Assembly (NCBI GenBank): GCA_020634795.1
Contig: JACKAZ010000014.1
Coordinates: forward strand, 1 to 59,769
DNA from: Ardenticatenales bacterium
GTDB taxonomy: Bacteria; Chloroflexota; Anaerolineae; Ardenticatenales; Ardenticatenaceae
Length of the DNA: 59,769 nucleotides
Direction: 5' to 3'
In this document: positions 57,422-59,769 of the stretch, in pieces
How positions within the stretch are numbered: position 1 is the stretch's first letter
Layout of the letters: the number at the start of each line of letters is the position of its first letter
Notes under the pieces: generated by a model
Databases searched by the model: none
What the model was told of the DNA's origin: nothing
What the model saw: only the letters and a program-made list of their open reading frames with translations
Translations under genes and position numbers: made by a program

Positions 57422-58021
57422 TCATGGTTGGGCGTGGTGGCTCAGCATCGCCATCAACCGCGCTTCGACCGTGGGCCATTCGTCGTCGATCACGCTGAAG
57501 TAAACGGTGTCACGGACACGGCCACCCGCCACGACCATGTGCTTCCGCAGCCTGCCCTCTTCTTTCGCCCCGAGCCGCAGAATCGCCCGCCGCGACCGTT
57601 CGTTGCGGGCATCGGTCTTCAACTCGACCCGCTGGCAGCCCAACCCGTCGAAGGCGTGGCGCATCATCAGCAATTTGGCTTCCGTGTTGATGGCCGTTCG
57701 TTGCCATGCGGGGGCCACCCATGTCCAGCCAATCTCAAGCCGCCGATTGGTGACATCGATGTTGCCGTAGCGACTGCTGCCAACCACCGTCCCGCTCGCC
57801 CGCTCAATGGTGACGAAGGGCAGCATCGTTCCTGCCGCTTGCCCGTCAAGCGCATCTTGCAGATAGGCCGCCATCTGCTCACAAGTGGCCACTTTGCTCA
57901 CCGTCCATTCCCAGAGCGAAGGGTCCAACCCGACTGCACAGAGTGGCTCCAGATGGCTCATGGCGAGTGGTTCCAGTCGGACGAAATCGCCTTCAAGGGT
58001 GACGGGGGTGGGCGGCAACAT
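57422..58021 (-). CDS. GNAT N-acetyltransferase, RimJ/RimL type
   Basis: About 199 residues from the ATG at 58021. TLEGDFVRLEPLAMSHLEPL is the typical start of RimJ/RimL/ribosomal-protein-type acetyltransferases. TNRRLEIGWTWVAPAWQRTAINTEAKLLMMRHAFDGLGCQRVELKTDARNERSRRAILRLGAKEEGRLRKH covers the acetyl-CoA-binding motif A; the pyrophosphate loop AWQRTAINTEA diverges from the common QxxGxG/A. Substrate unknown, possibly a protein N-terminus or antibiotic. It sits between an SDR gene 20 bp upstream and the GyrI-like gene 18 bp downstream, forming a likely three-gene operon. Confidence 0.87.
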   Translation of the reverse strand: MLPPTPVTLEGDFVRLEPLAMSHLEPLCAVGLDPSLWEWTVSKVATCEQMAAYLQDALDGQAAGTMLPFVTIERASGTVVGSSRYGNIDVTNRRLEIGWTWVAPAWQRTAINTEAKLLMMRHAFDGLGCQRVELKTDARNERSRRAILRLGAKEEGRLRKHMVVAGGRVRDTVYFSVIDDEWPTVEARLMAMLSHHAQP

Positions 58022-58040
58022 AGGGTGACTCACGGTGCAG

Positions 58041-58628
58041 TTAAGGACGAGCGGACCACGGTTCAACCGTGCCGATGATGTGGCGAGAGCGCTGATGGTG
58101 GAGCGCATAGAGCGTCCCCGCCGAAATCTCCTCATTCGTCAGCCAGCGCGATCGGCCCGATTCAATGATGAATCCCAAGACGATTTGATGATAGCGAAGC
58201 GCGGGCCACTGGTCGAACGGACGACGTTGCGTGTCCAGAGGGGTGGCAGGGTTGGCGCTGGCGCTTCCAAGCAGATGATAGAAATCACAAGATGTCCCGC
58301 CCGCTGCCAATTGCTGGGCCAAGCGCAACGCCGCCCCATCGCCATGAAACCACGCCACCACCAGCGTCGGCACACCATGGGCTGCCACGATCTCATCCAC
58401 CACGGCGGCAAACCTTGCCACGTCGTTGTAATTGGCGCGGACCAACGTGGGCGGGCGATGATCGGCGTCAAGGCGATTGGCAAAGTGTTGCAATGAGCGC
58501 GCGGTGCGGGCAATCATCGTCAGCCGCCACGACCGCCGCGCCATCTGCAACGCTGCCCCCGCGAGCATGCCCGTGCCCCCCACGATCAGTGTGTGGCGGT
58601 AAGGGGTTGGGTCGGTGAGCAGGGTCAT
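58041..58628 (-). CDS. short-chain dehydrogenase-like protein
   Basis: A 195-residue protein with the NAD(P)-binding glycine motif VGGTGMLAGAALQMARR at about 16-32 and the RANYNDVARF segment of the Rossmann fold. The rest is shorter than classical SDRs. The canonical Tyr-x-x-x-Lys is not obvious: LRYHQIVLGFII occupies the equivalent region, with Tyr but no Lys at +4. It may be an atypical SDR used as a sensor or a reductase with a different mechanism. First gene of the SDR-GNAT-GyrI-like operon. A 9-bp AGCTC array ends about 24 bp upstream of the start. Confidence 0.78.
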   Translation of the reverse strand: MTLLTDPTPYRHTLIVGGTGMLAGAALQMARRSWRLTMIARTARSLQHFANRLDADHRPPTLVRANYNDVARFAAVVDEIVAAHGVPTLVVAWFHGDGAALRLAQQLAAGGTSCDFYHLLGSASANPATPLDTQRRPFDQWPALRYHQIVLGFIIESGRSRWLTNEEISAGTLYALHHQRSRHIIGTVEPWSARP

Positions 58629-58651
58629 TGGAGGTGTAAGGGTGTGGGGCT

Positions 58652-58687
58652 AAGGGAGCTAGAGGAGCTGAGGGAGCTAGGGGAGCT
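58652..58687 (-). repeat. 9-bp AGCTCC array upstream of the SDR gene
   Basis: Four units on the plus strand: AAGGGAGCT, AGAGGAGCT, GAGGGAGCT, AGGGGAGCT. The sense strand of the gene is again the C-rich one. Confidence 0.85.
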
Positions 58688-58804
58688 AGGGGGTAAGGAC
58701 TGTAAAGCGAGGGATGGCATCGTACGTCGATTCTCGATTCTTGAAGAAAGTGTAAAACAGCAGTGCAACGCAAGCTATTTCTCGTTTCAATGTCACCCCA
58801 TCCG

Positions 58805-59359
58805 CTAGTCTCCATCCGTTGTGCGCTCGGCGTTGCCTGCGCTACGTTGCCGCTCCGCTCTCTCTTCGATCTCGCGGATGAAGGGGCCTTTGCCGTTGAC
58901 GTAGCGAGTGATATCGTTGCGGTACTGTGCGGCCAATCTCAGCTTGATCTGAGCATATCGAACCGCCACATCCGGATGCTCGCGCAAGTAGTCGCGGAAG
59001 TTGAGGTGGCGCGCGATATCGGGATGGCCGTCGGCGAAGATGTGCACATGGTGGCTGCGCGCGTCGTCCGGCCCCTTGCAGAAATAACGCCGCCCTGCAA
59101 TGCCATTTTCGCCGCGTGCCACGTAGCCCATCTCCGCCATGGCCGCGTTAAAATCATCCACCTGTTCGATCTTTCGCACCACGGGAAGCAGATCGATGAT
59201 CGGTTTGGCGCTCAGTCCCGGCACGGCGGTGCTGCCGATGTGGTGGATTGCGAGCAGCGCATCTCCCAATATGTCGCGGATCGCCGCCATCTCTTGTGCG
59301 GCCATCGCCGGCCAGCGGGGATCGTACGGCACCACGATAATGTTACGCATGTCGGCCAT
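58805..59359 (-). CDS. GrpB/UPF0157 nucleotidyltransferase-fold protein
   Basis: A 184-residue protein. IIVVPYDPRWPAMAAQEMAAI and HIGSTAVPGLSAKPIIDLLPVV form the GrpB signature, in which GST and D-x-D-like acidic residues belong to a minimal nucleotidyltransferase fold; RRYFCKGPDDARSHHVHIFADG, then HLNFRDYLREHPDVAVRYAQIKLRLA and YVNGKGPFIREIE follow. The full family pattern is intact. Some relatives are fused to dephospho-CoA kinase, but no activity is proved for stand-alone members. It is separated from the SDR gene by about 175 bp and seems to be a single-gene unit. Confidence 0.93.
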   Translation of the reverse strand: MADMRNIIVVPYDPRWPAMAAQEMAAIRDILGDALLAIHHIGSTAVPGLSAKPIIDLLPVVRKIEQVDDFNAAMAEMGYVARGENGIAGRRYFCKGPDDARSHHVHIFADGHPDIARHLNFRDYLREHPDVAVRYAQIKLRLAAQYRNDITRYVNGKGPFIREIEERAERQRSAGNAERTTDGD

Positions 59360-59769
59360 GGGATTGCTCGAAGGAGTTGGGGCAGGGTGATCTACGGCCT
59401 ATCTGCGCCCCCATCATCGCCATAGAGGATGCAGATGGCGCAGGGGTCTCGCCGACTAAGGGCGTACCCCTTTCCACCCCCTGGTCGCGGCGATTGCTCG
59501 AACCGGGGGCGACGACGCTCGAAACAGCCTATCTTCAGAGCGACGCTAGGAATACGCGGCGATTGTACAACGGGCCAGAGGCTGCGCCAAGCTTTGCACC
59601 GCACCGAGACAGCAAGACGGGGGCGTTATTACGCCCCCGCTGCATGCTTCCGAAAGGAGGAGGAGAGATAGAAGCCTCTATAGGTTGCCATCAAAAGATT
59701 AAGGCTATGTTATGGACAGGCTACGATTCCCCTACGGGATTCGATTGGTGTACCCACGCCGCGCTGCGG
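59360..59769. other. window end: hairpin and no supported gene
   Basis: A strong hairpin CGGGGGCG/CGCCCCCG with a TTATTA-type loop occupies 59618-59639 and resembles the other C/G-rich palindromes of the window; AAAGGAGGAGGAG follows at about 59654 but no start codon lies at suitable distance. Short frames here lack family features. A gene may begin beyond the window. Confidence 0.45.

Noticed and set aside
59461..59520. Possible tRNA T-arm (GGTTCGAGC on the minus strand)
   Set aside because: No acceptor, D or anticodon arm can be built around it and the flanking 5-bp T-stem does not pair.

Overview
The window is about 60 kb of moderately high-GC bacterial chromosome that carries the replication origin region. 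dnaA with a recognisable oriC sits at 49.7-51.5 kb, and parA, parB, a methyltransferase gene and dnaN lie at 6.5-10.3 kb with two parS sites. Thr-Pro-rich secreted and lipoproteins (TPLPTWTPTPVPT-like linkers), large STAND/TPR regulators, an archaeal/eukaryotic-type ProS, a tandem ThyX-like protein and a DUF3352 protein suggest a member of the Chloroflexota (Anaerolineae/Caldilineae-like). That assignment is inference from gene style; no rRNA or tRNA gene is present to test it. There is no prophage and no CRISPR array. The one mobile element is an IS110-family insertion sequence.

Layout. 0.4-5 kb: aminotransferase, sugar-nucleotidyltransferase, gatC-gatA. 5.5-10.3 kb: PfkB kinase, then parA-parB-methyltransferase-dnaN, overlapping or tightly spaced. 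10.3-17 kb: a thiamine block with thiamine pyrophosphokinase converging on a thiamine ABC transporter operon (binding protein, permease, ATPase) led by a TPP riboswitch and terminator; the IS110 element lies between the binding-protein and permease genes. 17-23 kb: two STAND NTPase plus TPR gene pairs, with a small secreted Cys-containing peptide gene between them. 23.9-29 kb: DJ-1-like gene plus a 54-residue ORF, secreted/lipoproteins and a DUF433/DUF5615 toxin-antitoxin pair. 29-36 kb: ThyX-like, ProS, DUF3352, ParB-like and metallophosphoesterase. 36.9-44 kb: Ffh, DUF427, thioesterase, dihydropyrimidinase-like hydrolase and a fused 2-oxoacid dehydrogenase E1. 44.2-45.0 kb: a decayed vapBC-type locus. 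45-59.4 kb: DIP1984 protein, ABC exporter, dnaA/oriC, selA, App1-like phosphatase, a secreted repeat protein, GyrI-like, GNAT, SDR and GrpB.

The most unusual layer is intergenic. Upstream of proS, an acyl-CoA thioesterase gene, the E1 gene, an unknown gene at 47.1 kb and selA, the same modules appear in the same order on the sense strand: a 14-bp CAGAGCAGGTAACG-type array, GAATGG heptads, CATGCAC heptads, then 8-9-bp AACTCACAA-type arrays running up to the start codon, mostly without a Shine-Dalgarno sequence. Related 9-bp AGCTCCCCY arrays precede pfkB, ffh, an SDR gene, gatC and a STAND gene, always with the C-rich strand as sense strand. The IS110 element is inserted in one of these repeat modules, whose uninterrupted copy survives next to proS, and its left end can fold into a three-part RNA resembling a bridge RNA.
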